Program-made: the position numbers and the translations under genes
Part shown: positions 25,340 to 37,155 of the stretch, piece after piece
Layout of the letters: every line of letters starts with the position of its first letter
Numbering within the stretch: position 1 is the first letter of the stretch
The notes under the pieces: model-generated
Databases searched by the model: none
Told to the model about the DNA's origin: nothing
What the model saw: only the letters and a program-made list of their open reading frames with translations
Assembly (NCBI RefSeq): GCF_040115645.1
Contig: NC_089572.1
Span: forward strand, 1,178,001 to 1,242,000
Reading direction: 5' to 3'
DNA from: Euwallacea fornicatus
Lineage: Eukaryota; Arthropoda; Insecta; Coleoptera; Curculionidae
DNA length: 64,000 bases

Positions 25340-25440
25340 TTCAGATAACACCTTAAAAAAATCCATAGTGGTGAAGTCGGGCGATCTAGCAGGACTCTCT
25401 AATCGTCATATTTTGCAAATATTTCATTCACATAGCAGAA
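25340..25440 (-). pseudogene. Fragment of a mariner/Tc1-superfamily DDE transposase
   Basis: Minus-strand translation contains PARSPDFTTMDFF, close to the RSPDLTPLDFF signature that ends the catalytic core of many insect transposases. Nothing upstream or downstream is intact. Confidence 0.4.
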
Positions 25441-25567
25441 TTAAAAACACTGCTTAAGCAGCGTTATGAACGATCAGAGACGTAGCACTGTATTTTTTCG
25501 AATAAAACAAATGTATCGAATTTTTTTCTGCATATTAATTTCCATAGCGGAAACAATGAGTTTATGG

Positions 25568-27462
25568 TCAGCTGTTGCTCACGGTAACGGCCCATAAAAT
25601 AAAAAAAACTTTGCCGTTTGACCCAATAAAAACCTTACTGAGAATAAAAGGTACTTTGAAAGACGAGCTCATAGGGCTGTATGAGGGAACCTGTCCGGAA
25701 CCCAGCGATTTCAATCGTAGCTTCTTCCTTTGCCACATTGGTTCCAAACACTGGAAAGCGAATTTTATCCAATCGTGCATCACAACCTTCTGGAAACCAC
25801 ATACCTACGGCCCTGGATGAGGCCCCTAGTCCACAGTGGGCATACAATCTCACAGTGTTGTCAGTGGTATCACATTGTTTTCAAGAGTTAACACTGTGAT
25901 ACCAACAAGTGTCTTGTAGAGCACCCTGACCCAACAAGTCTTAAATAAAGCAAAAATATCCTATCAAAATATGGTAATTCTAAGGACTAAGGCGTCTATT
26001 TGGCGGTAAGTTTATATGGAAGATAATTTCCATGGAAATCAAGAAGATGGTCAATGTTGCGCTCCTATTCCCGCTTTAGTTTCTGTGGAAATTTTCCCTT
26101 AAGGTACGATAAATGAACTTTTTTTTTCTTTACGAGGTTATTCCATTTACTTGATTATTTTAACTGGAAGAAGTCTTACAGGATTTGTAATATAGTTATT
26201 GTCAATACGCGCGTAATTATCGTGGAAAATAGCCTGTCTAGTGATAACGCGAATCCCTAAACTAGCCCCAAGTCCTAATTTGTATATCCAGAGGAAAGTG
26301 CCAATAAATCTGTCGGATATATTGGTAGCGCCCTTATTGAGAGTCGAAGAGGTTTTGCCCATCCAAATCTTGTTGACTTGTCCCGCTCCTTCGACTATAC
26401 CCTTCATCACATTGGCCCTTTCTGCCAGGTGGTTGAAGGTACTGGGGTTTAGAAACAAGTCTTCAGTCGCTTCTTTTCTTGCGCAGTAGTACCTGGATTG
26501 GAAAGAAAACTGTCCAGGATGTTCCAACGAGGACCCTCGACCTAATACATTTGGTAGTTTAGAAATATATATTTTTTTTATATGGAGGATGGTTAGCCTT
26601 AGTGGTGCCATGTAGTTCCATTAATAACACCACCAACCTGCTGCAAGAAAGTCTGCAAATACTCTTGATTAGCTTGATTGCTGCCTATGTCAAAGAGGTC
26701 AATTACAGGCAAATAAGACGATTTATAAAACGTATAGTTCTCGAGAATATCCCTCAAAGCGTTGTAGTCTTTCGCCAGTTCTGAGGCATCACCTGGGGTG
26801 CTGTATTGGGCCAAACAGAACTCTGATTCTGAAGAATTATTGCACATAGACCTAAAGTGAATGTAAAGTTTGGGCGTTTGTTAACCATTTCCCAATGCCT
26901 GATTGAGCTCCATGTGGTGTTCGTTGGAGAGCTTAATCGTTTCCTCGGCACTTCCAGAGTTCCAAGTTCCATCCTCGTTTGGGAGCAAGGGGTTCAGGTC
27001 ATAGATCAATCGCACTCCGGCGTTCTGTAATTTCATATAGTCAGAGGCTGCAAAACCAGCTAAATTGTAAATTTCTAGAGGTGTTGAAAAGTTAATAATC
27101 ACCCGAGAAAGTTATATCTAAAGCCTCAATGGTTTCCTCCTCATCTCTTTCAGAGAAGAGTATCCTGTCTGCGTAAGTACCTCCCACTCGAAGATACACA
27201 GGGGTCAAATTGCTGACTAATTTGATCAGGAATGGGTCCCTAACATTCGAAGGTAAGGGTTGTTTTTTATATATATTATCGCGGAAAACCTTACGTTAAA
27301 TTGAAGCTAGTGAAATGGCTTTCTATGTTGCTGCAATCCAAAGAGACGCTCGAGAAGTTTTCGTTGACTTTGTCATGGGAATTGAGGGTAAATGTGAGAC
27401 ATTTTACTGTGATAGGTAGCAAGGCCAGTAATAATGAAGCTGAAATTTACGATATGAAAATT
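25568..27462 (-). pseudogene. Heparanase-like (GH79) gene, decayed
   Basis: Exon order on the minus strand: signal-like start to 27295 (first exon unclear), 27239-27103, 27059-26886, 26828-26603, 26492-26180, and from 25939. Phases agree at every junction. Text matches heparanase: TPVYLRVGGTYADR, YDLNPLLPNEDGTW, LGN followed by Glu (proton-donor motif), FLQQVGGVINGTTWH, NKIWMGKTSSTLNKG and NTVRLYAHC. Lesions: exon 4 is followed by CT instead of the GT donor (26602-26601), giving WHH then TAA. The nucleophile Glu of the family's GETSS motif is Lys (26356-26354). A stop at 25852-25850 with a frame change follows in the C-terminal domain, and a second shift occurs near 25650. Living heparanases cut heparan sulfate. 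This copy is probably inactive. A sequencing error could explain one lesion but hardly all. Confidence 0.72.
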
Positions 27463-27754
27463 TCTCGATGAAAAACGGCATGTTTTGCCTTGAGAGCCAT
27501 TCTTTTGGATGTTCTGGAGCTGCTAATGAAAGAATTGCTTATTGATTTCAGCAGAAATTTCCACAGATGAAAACGAATCTACGCCACTGAAGTTTATCTA
27601 GAAACATCTATTAGCTCCACAAGATATTTTGAAAAACGTTTTTACACGTTTTTTTTAAACAGATTTTTACTTTTAATCGAAGTTTCAATTTTTCCGAATA
27701 ATGAGAGAAAAAGAATCAACGCCAATGGAGGTTTTTTAGATATATCTTCACTGG

Positions 27755-29038
27755 TTTTCAAAAAAACCGCAACACCAAGAAGAACGCATTGTATGTATTT
27801 GAAATTTTGGTATGATTTTAGACTTGTAAAGAGAAAAAAATGATAAAAATTTAAATGTGTAGTAGTGCAAAATGCTTCGTGTACGCCAAAATGCAGTTAA
27901 CTCCCTTTAAAAGGGGAAGAATTGTTGGTATGCCTGAGGCAGGTTTACCATTCCGCGAAATTGCACGTAGACTGGATCGAAACGCATCAACAGTGCTAAG
28001 AGCTTGGAGAGATTGGTCAAACGAAGGGTCAGTAAATCGTCATCGTGGTAGTGGCCGTCCAAGAATGACGAACCGACGCGAAGACCGGCGACTTCGTCGT
28101 TCAGCGACAGGCGCCCCGTTTCAAACAATTCCTTCTCTTGGTCCTACCTGGGTAGCCACCCTAAATCGAAGGGTCTCCCTTAGTACGATGTATCGCAGAA
28201 TTCGAAGTTTTGGCCTAAATTCATATCGTCCTATGCGTCGGCTTCCATTATCACGATACCACAGGGTGGCCCGACTGGAGTGGTGTCGTCTGAGACTGCA
28301 ATGGGTGGATGAGTGGAGAAGAATCGTGTCCAGTGATGAGAGCCGATTTTGTTTATGGCGATCTGATGGACGGTTACGTGTTAGAAGGCGCAGATGAGAG
28401 CGATTAAATTTGGACTTTTTGGAAAGACGTCATTCTGGTTTAACACCAGGTGTCATGGTTTGGGGTGCCAGCCAGTATGGTAGTCGGTCTCCTCTTGTTT
28501 TCATTTATGATAGATTAAATGCTCAGAGGTACATTAATAGTGTCTTAGAACCGGTTCTTGTACCATACATGCACGACCATCCTGGAAGCACATTTCAACA
28601 GGATAATGCGCGACCACATGTAGCCAACGATACTTTGAGGTATTTGGAAGGTGAAAATGTGGATACTTTGCCTTGGCCAGCTGGGTCTCCAGATTTGTTC
28701 CCAATAGAGCATGTATGGGATACAATGGGTCGGAGACTTCGACGTTTAGCTCGCCCTCCAGAGACCATACATGAACTCCGCGAGTAGGTGCAGATTGCCT
28801 GGGATACAATGCCACAGGAAGATATTGACAATTTAATTTTAAGCATGCCACGTCGCTTAAAGGAATGTATTAATTTAAGAGGAGATACCACCCATTATTA
28901 AATTATTATTAAATTTTTTCATTTATTCACAATAATTTTCTTTTGATATTTTGATCGTTTTCATCTATTACCCAACGTAATGCCAGAACTTCAAACGTGT
29001 ACGATGCGTTCTTCTTGGTGTTGCGGTTTTTTTGAAAA
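27755..29038 (+). mobile_element. Tc1-like transposon with perfect 35-bp terminal inverted repeats
   Basis: The terminal repeats 27755-27789 and 29004-29038 are identical in inverted orientation (they begin ttttcaaaaaaaccgcaaca). The element is about 1.28 kb, the size of a complete Tc1 element, and contains one transposase gene. A flanking TA duplication is not obvious at these exact borders, so the true ends may lie a few bases inside. It sits right of the heparanase pseudogene. The perfect repeats suggest fairly recent movement, although the transposase is interrupted. Confidence 0.9.
27891..28901 (+). pseudogene. Tc1-like DD34E transposase, two premature stops
   Basis: One frame of 336 residues runs from ATG 27891 to TAA 28899, broken only by TGA at 28395 and TAG at 28785. 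N-terminal helix-turn-helix motifs (FREIARRLDRNASTVLRAW) and a GSGRPR-type hook are followed by the catalytic Asp149 (SSDESRF), Asp238 (QQDNARPH) and Glu273 (SPDLFPIEHVWD). The 34 residues between the last two make it DD34E. The end (MPRRLKECINLRG) is typical. With the catalytic residues intact and no frameshift, decay has just begun. It cannot move itself but its repeats might still be mobilised. Confidence 0.92.
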
Positions 29039-29620
29039 TCTGTGTATTAATTACATTAGAAATTTTGAATAAATATTCAAATGTTCACAAACGAATATTT
29101 CTATTCGAAGTTAGCCATTGGAAATTGTTTTTTTCGGAATTTTGCAAATCAGCGGTTCGGTTATTACTACTGTCCTCCTGTCCTATTGGACGAGGGGTGT
29201 TTTCATTACGTTACTGCAATTTTCGAGATATTACTGTCTTTGAATGAGAAAAGGGCACGCAGGCAAAATGCTAAAAAAAAAGCAAATCTGAGGGGATTTG
29301 TGAGCCAAGGTTTAGTTCATTGTTTAATTAAATTTAATTAATTAAAAAACTCTAAAAAAAATCAAAAAGGATTACTTTTACTTACGTTAAAAGATATTCA
29401 TCTCGAGTACCAGGCGATTCTCTGCAAAAATAGGGTGCAAGTAACTGTGCTTTATAAACACTTCAACAACTAAATACGTAATCCAGAAATTGAAGATAAG
29501 ATAAATTAAGAGTTTTTGTGTGTATGATGATATTTGTTTATTACTTTTTGCTGTTATCACAAAATCTAATACCCGTTTGCTGTGTTGACAAATATGTATC
29601 GTGTACTTAGTATATGAAAA
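29039..29620. other. Intergenic, Tc1 element to LRR gene
   Basis: AT-rich. The right part should be the 3' UTR of the minus-strand LRR gene. No other feature is seen. Confidence 0.5.
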
Positions 29621-30541
29621 TTACACGTTCCTGCAGCTGATCCCATGAAAATTACTGCTGCTTCTGCTGACGCCCCTGGCGACCTCCACCTGAGCCCTGC
29701 TAAAATCTTCCAGAATACTCTTCAATTTACTGCATTTAAAGTTGTTCAAACTCAAACTGATTTTTTTCAAATTCCTCGCATCACCAACTAAATCCTGAAC
29801 GTTTACGTCAGCGAGGAAATTAGACCGAATATCCAGTTGCTGCAACTGTCCAAGGGTCTTAAGGGCGTTGTGCTCAATTACGGTCAACTTATTGTCGTTC
29901 ATTTGCAGCTCTTGCAGCCTTTCCAAACCAGACAAATCATTCCTTTTGAAACTGGTTATTTGGTTATTATCCAGCCTTAAGAATTGCAATTTTTCGAGCG
30001 TTTTTACGGCTGCAGGAACCTCCCGCAGCGAATTAAAAGCCAGATTCAAATGTATCAACCCAGTACTCACATGCTCAAACGCCTTTACATCCACAAAAGC
30101 AATTTTGTTCAAGCTCAAATCCAGCTTTTCCAGAGCAGGGCAATGCTTCAAGGTATTGCGACCGATAGAAATTAACTGATTGTCATTTAAATTCAGCTGT
30201 TTCAAATTATCCAGACCCTGGAAAGCCCCATCTTCGATGGTTTTAATCCGGTTCCTGCTGAGTTCCAAAGCGGTCAGTTTCTGGAAGAACTTGAAGGCTC
30301 CTTTAGGCACTTTTTCCAAATTGCCTTTTGTGAAGCTAAGGTGGGGTTTGTAGTCTGCTAAATTAAGGGCCGTTGGGGCGTTTAGAGAGTCCCAGGTGCA
30401 CGTTGTGATTGCCACTGTCGAGCTGCAGGATTGAGTAAAGGTTTGGGTGACGCTAGTGAATAGAAGCATGAAGATAAATGGTAATTTCGAAGACATTTTG
30501 GTTGTGATTGGATTTAGTTGAAATGTGTTAGTTCTGTGCAT
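29621..30541 (-). CDS. Secreted leucine-rich-repeat protein
   Basis: Single-exon frame of 306 codons. The likely start is Met16 at 30496: MSSKLPFIFMLLFTSVTQTF is a clear signal peptide, ending before QSCSSTV. About eight extracellular-type repeats follow (LTALELSRNRIKTIEDGAF, LKQLNLNDNQLISIGRNTL, LEKLDLSLNKIAFVDVKAF, LQFLRLDNNQITSFKR, LQQLDIRSNFLADVNV). Cysteines near both ends (CSS/CTW and the C-terminal FKC and SC) probably cap the solenoid. There is no transmembrane segment or anchor signal, so a secreted binding protein is inferred. Ligand and role are not predictable. Insects have many such single-exon genes. Confidence 0.85.
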   Translation of the reverse strand: MHRTNTFQLNPITTKMSSKLPFIFMLLFTSVTQTFTQSCSSTVAITTCTWDSLNAPTALNLADYKPHLSFTKGNLEKVPKGAFKFFQKLTALELSRNRIKTIEDGAFQGLDNLKQLNLNDNQLISIGRNTLKHCPALEKLDLSLNKIAFVDVKAFEHVSTGLIHLNLAFNSLREVPAAVKTLEKLQFLRLDNNQITSFKRNDLSGLERLQELQMNDNKLTVIEHNALKTLGQLQQLDIRSNFLADVNVQDLVGDARNLKKISLSLNNFKCSKLKSILEDFSRAQVEVARGVSRSSSNFHGISCRNV

Positions 30542-32722
30542 TTAAACATTGCGGTGTCTGTGTTGTGATGTCCTGCAGTTATCTTTCATCGGGGGGCAAA
30601 GTTTATCGTGTTACAATAGAGTTACCAGTGAGATGTGAGAAGTAATTTTGTAAGTAAGTAAAATGAGTAGAATGTTAAATACTCTATGAGGAGATAAGTA
30701 AGGTCAAGTTCAAAAATCAAGTTGAGGAAGAACCTTAGAACATACAAATATGTTCAACTCAATTCTACATTCGATTTATTACTGAAAAAGTGCTGGTTGT
30801 ACGCTTATGAGTGTTACGTAAGAATATCTTAAAATTTCCTCTTCTATCTTTAAAACTGCGTAACTGGCATAACTTATGTGAATTTAAATCACCAGAACAT
30901 TTGAACCTCCGTTACCTACAAATCAGGAGCTGTGCGCCAATGAGTTCCTACATAACGTCCTAGTCTCCCGTAAAAAACTGAAACGTGTTACTGCTGAATA
31001 TTTTTCTCGTATTCTGCTATAACTGCTGCTCTGTGCGTCAAATATGTATATCACAGTGGCGTAGGAGTCAAGAAGAAATATTTGGTTGCGCCACTGGAGC
31101 TCTATTAAACTATCAAACATTTATCCCAAACTTTTCGCCACTTGCTTTGTACTTGAGCGTATGTGGTAGTGGCTTAGGAGTTTTCTTTCTTCAATCAGAG
31201 TATTTGAATGGCAAAGTGCATGATTGAGAATTATTTTGAATTTGAAAGAGATGCAATAAGATCTTGAAGATGCCACTGTAAAGTCCCCAAGACTGAATGT
31301 TTTTTACCGACATCCCTATTGGTGGTTCATTTTCCTCAACACATTCCATTGGCGTGCAGGCATTTCATTTGTTTTGGTGGCGTCCAAAGTTCTCAGCATT
31401 TTTTTAAGTTAAAAAGAGACAATTACAACAGTTAATTCAATATTTTTTTATTTCTCTTTATCAACATATTATACTAGACAGAAGGTCTTACTGAGGGTCC
31501 TTATATAATGACTTCTCACATACAAATATACAATATATTCTGTTCGACTACTACCCATTTAAACTTAGAGTAAGTAAACAATACAACTTTGGAAAGTTCT
31601 TACAGTAGTGCTAACAGTTGAACATATAAGCTTACCTAATTGGAGTCACTCAGCTTACCTTCTTACTACTTGATAATTAATCTGCAAAAGAAGTCCTGTT
31701 CAAATAAACTGAAGCTTAGTTAACCTGATCTAAGGTCGGTTTCAATTATTGTTAAGGTGACAATCAGTGCAGGAGAAAAGTAAGTGAATAAGGCACAGTA
31801 AGTTTACGCTGCACAGAATTATAACTCCGAAAGTGACATCTGCCAGTGCTACCTTGGAACTAGTGAATGTCCGTACAGGGCAGCGTAAAAAGAAAAACCT
31901 CTTTCAGCGATCAAAAGCCTTAAACTGTGCCTTTTTATGAATAAGGTCCGAAAAACAAAGTCCTGGTTACTTTACCATTAGGATATTGCCATAGAAAACC
32001 ATGAAGAAAGGTTAGTTTACATGGAAATTATCTTCGAGTTAAAGTTGCCAGTACTTTGATGTTATAGGCTCTAAAGGGGGAATTCAGCGACAGTTGCGCT
32101 CAGTGCCGAGTCGCTCAACCAAAGTTTAAACTTAACTGAGTTGTGGATAACTGACCATTTTATTCCTCTAATGAGATCAGGGTCGTAGATAACCATAAAA
32201 TAATACAATACTTGAACCGAGTTGTTTAAATAATAGTGTTTTTCAGGCCTGCTTTAAATGCACTAAATCGAACGGAGAATATGGCGACAATTTTCAACAA
32301 AATTTTATAATTTAAAATTTCCTCAAAAATTACGTCATTTGATGACCGAATGTCTAATTGAATATCACAGGTATGACCTTTAATGATCAAGTTCATCTTT
32401 TGTCTCAATTCAAATCACTTCAAAAATCTTATCCAAAAAATCACGTGCCACGCCCCTGACCTTTAATGAGCAAAATTTTAAATTTCGATATCCACTCCAA
32501 CTTTAAGATAAATCATTGGCGTGCTTTCAGGTTTAAACTTTAATTGGACAGTTTACGCTAAATGCTGGGAACGTTCGTGTTCCAGCTACGGATAACTTCC
32601 TCTAGTTGATAGCTCAACTTGTGGCTTAAATTCCATTTTAAAGTCAGCTGAACGGGGAGCTACTTAGAAAGGAATATTGTATTACCTGACTATTGAGTTG
32701 GTTTCATCCACAGGGGATGTTG
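30542..32722. other. Intergenic, LRR gene to CCSER gene
   Basis: Contains the LRR promoter on the left and the presumed 3' UTR of the CCSER gene on the right. A short imperfect palindrome (cagtggcgta ... tgcgccactg, about 31054-31098) may be a small repeat. No coding stretch is convincing. Confidence 0.5.
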
Positions 32723-35700
32723 TTAAGGAGAAGAGACCACTGGAAGGCCTTGCCTGAAATTCAACCAAAAATTGAAATAACCGATTTTAGACCAATTGTT
32801 GGCACATACTCTTTCAGTTTGAGTGGCGGCGTTGCAGGTGTTTTGAGTGTCCTGAAGGAAGAGGCAGGAGGGCGAAGTTTTAGTTGCCAAGTCGTCAATT
32901 TGTTTTTGCAGGTTCGAAACCGTATTCTCCTTATCCTCCAACTGCCCCTAAAGTACCAGTACTCAATTTATCTTAAGTAATCATACCTTAACCGCCAGAA
33001 TATCACCTGCAAATACAGCACCTGCCTTTTTAAGTCGGTCAACTCTAACTTGAACTCACTGCTATTGTTATTCTCACTGAGGGAGGCTTCTGAGTAGCAG
33101 TTGTCGGTATCAGACTAAAGGTTGATCTTTCAATGTCACTCACCCCTTTAAGTAAACGACTTACATCATTCAGAACCCTCTTCAAAGTCAGCAACATGGT
33201 CTTAATAGCAATGATATCCTGCTGTACTGCTGAGTGGTTAGCTTTGGTGAGGGTCAGACACTCTGAGAGATCAGCGTGGTTACTAATGGAATGTTTGCGT
33301 TTTTTGGGGCTTTTTGAGACAGTTCTGACTCTGCTTGGAGAGCTTAAGTTAGAGAGGGAATTCCTTGGAGTCACACTGAAGCATGCGGTTAATCATTAAA
33401 AGCGACTTAATTATTACTCCTTACTAACCTTTTGAAGAAGCTCCTTCTAGAGTCAGTGAAACTCAACTTCCTGTAATTCAAACTCAGTATCTCATGATCG
33501 CTCTCGCTGCATTTAAAATATACCTGTCCTTGTCCCAAGCATCAATAATGTCATTAGTTTGGCTCAGATCAAAGTCCAACATCAAATCCTCACTCCCAAT
33601 GCTGTCGCATGCAGATAAACTATCCAGGCTGCTTCTATTTTGATTCTTCATCTCTTTGTGCCTTCTGGGTAATAATGGGCTGACGAAGCTGTGGGGTACC
33701 TGCCTCTGGAATGCTCCATGACTCACTCCTTATCCTCAAAAACTCAACTCTTACCTCAAAGACTAGCTCTGGTTGGTCGGCAATTTCGTCATCAATGAGG
33801 AAGTCTTCTTTGTCGTCTGATAGTGAGAGGGAAAAAGACACGTTTACTGGAGATGCTGGGCAAGATGAAGGAGTCAGTTTCTCGTTGACATCTTTTGAGT
33901 TTGAAGAAGAGTTTTCCGGTTTCTTTTTGTCTAACTCTTCAGTTTCTGAGGAGCTCAGCAAGCTCTCCACAGGGGACAGAATCTCGTCGTCTAAGAGGCC
34001 AGCTGCAAGGCAACGAACCTCTTTAACATCGGATTTTGTTTATTGATCAGAAGAAGGAATTTCTTAGAGAGAAAGGAGAAATTACGCATACAGAATATTC
34101 TAGATGTGTTTAGAGTCTTTTAAAGGGTAAAATTTCCTTAAGCTGCTCTGATATGGTCTGCGAAGCTCGTGAAATGGCGAAAACATGATTGGTCTGAATT
34201 TTCATGATCCATCTAAGGCTATCCTCATTTTCTAAAGGACGAAATTTCCTTCAGTTTGAACTATTACCACATAGAGATTAGATTACAGGCAGTGGCGGAG
34301 GAAGGGGTTAATTTCTTAAAATGGCGGATTGACAGAATTTTACAAAAATACGTACGTTCTTATGATTTTATTGAGAAAACTTACCGCCATTGCTACTGGT
34401 GGCCACTGCCGCGAACTTCGGATCCTCTTCAGATAAAGTGAGATGCATACTGTCCTTAAGACTATCGATCATGTCCAGAGAGTTGGACATTAAGGGCTTC
34501 TTCTGCTCCCATTCCTTGTTGCACAGCTGTCGTTTGGGGCTTAAATTCAAACTAATATCATCGGCCATGGCCTCTCCTGCATTAATCTGCTGGATAACTT
34601 CATTAGTAAGGTTCCAAGCTTTGCTTAAAACCACTCACCCAGTCCTGGTCGCAAGACCCTTGAGGACTGTCCCTATCTAGGATGGAGTGAATGCCTCGGG
34701 ATTTGAGGAAGTTGCCTGGAGGGCCGGATTTGAGGGCTATATTCTTGTTGTCTTTGGTTTTGGTGCTAAAATTCACATAATGGTATACCATGAATACCTT
34801 CTGCGAATGTTCAAATTAATTCTTTTATTGCCAATAGATCACAGAATAACTAACTTTATCTGGAAAATGATATATAAAGAAACCAAGAAATTAGCAAATG
34901 CTCTGCTACAATTTCACTGCAGTACCATGGAAATCATTCTCTAGGTAAAATTGACTTTTCCGCACTTAGCAGTCTCAATAAATTACTAACTCCATATTGA
35001 AGAGAGCTGGTAAAGATGGTAGCGGAGGAGGAGTGTAGCCCTCATTGAAGCTCTCGCAGTTATCCATGCTGACTCTTTCTTGCCAGGCTGCCTCATCAGG
35101 GCTTTGGAGGGTGGTGATTTTAACTGAGTTTTCCTCCTGCCTCCTCCACAATCTTGCAGATCTCCTATTGTTGTTTGCTATGGTTTTGGCCGTCTTCGTT
35201 TCGATAACCCTTATCGGCTCGGGTTGCGGAAGGCGGGTAGTCTGGAGGGTAAATTTACCCTATATCAAAAAATGCCTTATAAAAGCGATGAATAAGATTG
35301 GATATGAGGTAATTTATGTTCAATAACCATTTGAGTCAGAGTTGAAGTTGAGCAGGGAAAGATAGAGTTCAATTGAGTCTCGACAGCTTACTCAACACTT
35401 CCAAGAAAGACAGTTCGTACTTCAGAAATAATTCAGGGAATGATGACATCATCATGAATCACGTTATCACATACTAAAAATGGTATATGACAAGCATCTA
35501 TTAATGAAATGAACCTGAAATGAAGTAGTAAAATACTGAATAACAAAATTCCATTTATGGCTCAGAATTTAGGTAAATTACCTACGGACCTTGTCAAAAA
35601 GCCATTAAACTCAGGATTTATTTTTCAGCGTCGTAAAAATTTGCAGATCATCAAAAATTCACGGAAATCATTGCATACTACAATATGAGACGCAGAAGCC

Positions 35701-36436
35701 TAGCAAATCTCTGTTTCGCTACCAAAAACAATAACTCCATCAGGAGTCTTTCTGATCCTCTACTTACCGTCTTCTCCTTGCACGCATCGTCTGTCCTAGC
35801 GACTTCAGTTTTCTCAATAAATTGCGTCCTGGTCACTAGAGTGACGTTACGCGTGAAGGTGCTGCAAAGCGCCTGCTCGACGTCAGGGCTGGGCGAGCTT
35901 AGTCGACTTGCCCCGTTACCGCTCCGATTTTGCTGAGCTCTAATGATCACATTATCAAACGTCTTAATGCATGTTTGAAAATTTTTACCTATTGACGGAT
36001 TTATTGAAAGGAGGAGCGCTCTGAGGTTTCGGAAAGGAAGACGCTGTGGTGTTCATGGAGGTATTTCTCCCCATCGCTTTGTTGCCGTTGGCGTCCGGTG
36101 CGTAGTCTTTCGTAGTAGTCTCCCACGCCAGTGCAGGATTGTTGACAGTCATAGGCGTAGGGCGCCTCTTGAACCCGAAGGACATAGCCACCCCTTTGGT
36201 GCATTTTTGATTGGGTTTCTTATGGTTCGCCTCACTGGATGGGTAGATTTTGTGGTCTTCAGTTTTAGCGTCCTGCAAAAGCACAAATGTTCGGTGTGTT
36301 CAGTAAAGCATAGTTGCGTTACTTTAGGATATTTGTGCTTGTCCATTTTCGCCTTTTTAGTTTTCTTGTTGTGTGAAAGGACGCCTTTGATGCTTAGCTT
36401 GCTCGGTTTGCCATTACCAGAGCTGCATTGCCCCAT
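32723..36436 (-). CDS. CCSER: CCSER (FAM190) homologue, serine-rich coiled-coil protein
   Basis: Twelve minus-strand exons: 36436-36323, 36272-35989, 35939-35768, 35259-34991, 34765-34639, 34589-34385, 34002-33755, 33705-33524, 33470-33429, 33375-33165, 33114-33007 and 32947-32723. They give 728 residues in one frame; seven of the eleven introns are 49-53 bp. Signature segments of CCSER1/2 are GSEDLMLDFDLSQ, the helix VQQDIIAIKTMLLTLKRVL, a following coiled coil (EFKLELTDLKRQVLYLQ ... LEDKENTVSNLQKQI) and NAATQTERVC. The N terminus MGQCSSGNGK fits an N-myristoylation site with a nearby Cys. The middle is Ser/Thr/Pro-rich and probably disordered. Vertebrate relatives are linked to microtubules and cell division; function in insects is not established. 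The protein ends soon after the TQTE motif and is shorter than vertebrate CCSER1. Confidence 0.82.
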
Positions 36437-37155
36437 GAATCTAAACCAGCTATTGCAATAGCGATTACACCAGAGCTAGTAACCAGGTTACTCATGTATT
36501 CGCAATTACCTTTACAATTACTCCTCTGAAGGGCCCCCTTGGACATACTAGTGGTAGATTATTTAGAACAAGTTCAACCTTATAGATTACAATTAACACT
36601 TTTGGACACAAAGTAAAATTTCACATTTAAACGGGACTGCATCTCCGTGAAAGACGCAATAATACTACCATTGTCAACTGTCCGGTCACCGCGCAAAGAC
36701 CTTTGGAAAATCGATGGAGATTCCGATCAATAGTGCAATGGAAGGCAGCGTCGCGACGTCGTCGTGGACGGTGACGACGACGCCGGAAAAACCATTGCCA
36801 AGATCAGATTGTGGGTTTCTTTGCGTGCAGGTCTTGCAACTGAATTTTAATCAGTACTAAACTTAAAAGATGAAGTGAATTAGAAATTTTTAACATTTAA
36901 ACATTTTTTTTTAAATTCGCATTTGCCTTCTACTCATCGTCAGTCTTTTATCCATTCCTTCTTATCTGTTCTTTCTTCATGGACACTAATGAGCTTACAG
37001 GGATGAAATTGCTAAATTTAGTTTGGGGAATATTCCCATTACAGTTCTTGTTTAGTCATGTAGGTACAACCTATGGCATAGTTCTTTGTTTTTCAAAATT
37101 GACAAGTTCAAACCAGTGAAAATCATGCTCAAAGAGTCGAGTTGGTTATTTAATG
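36437..37155. promoter_or_regulatory. Upstream region of CCSER
   Basis: The segment 36690-36800 is clearly more CG-rich than its surroundings (repeated gacgtcgtcg / gacgacgacg words) and probably is promoter or 5' UTR of the CCSER gene. The rest is AT-rich without coding signs. Confidence 0.4.

Larger units (their letters stand above)
22222..25567. other. Repeat-rich intergenic region right of GRAMD1
   Basis: AT-rich, no intact gene. It contains a minus-strand cysteine-rich open fragment (22800-23163), an unrecognised 72-codon plus-strand frame (24652-24870) and a fragment of DDE-type transposase text near 25340-25440. Confidence 0.5.

Noticed and set aside
28534..28891. Two minus-strand frames over the Tc1 transposase
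   Set aside because: Antisense shadows of a clearly sense transposase.
33484..33523. Short 17-bp intron between two CCSER exons
   Set aside because: Too short to be spliced. The acceptor at 33471 gives a normal 53-bp intron and keeps the frame.
33711..34046. Plus-strand 111-codon frame, Ser-rich
   Set aside because: Antisense of a CCSER exon whose frame and splice sites are consistent.
32723..36436. First read as a neuron navigator (NAV/sickie) homologue because of SFGFKRR
   Set aside because: The DLMLDF motif, the IKTMLLTLKRVL helix and TQTE fit CCSER, and no calponin-homology or AAA domain is present.
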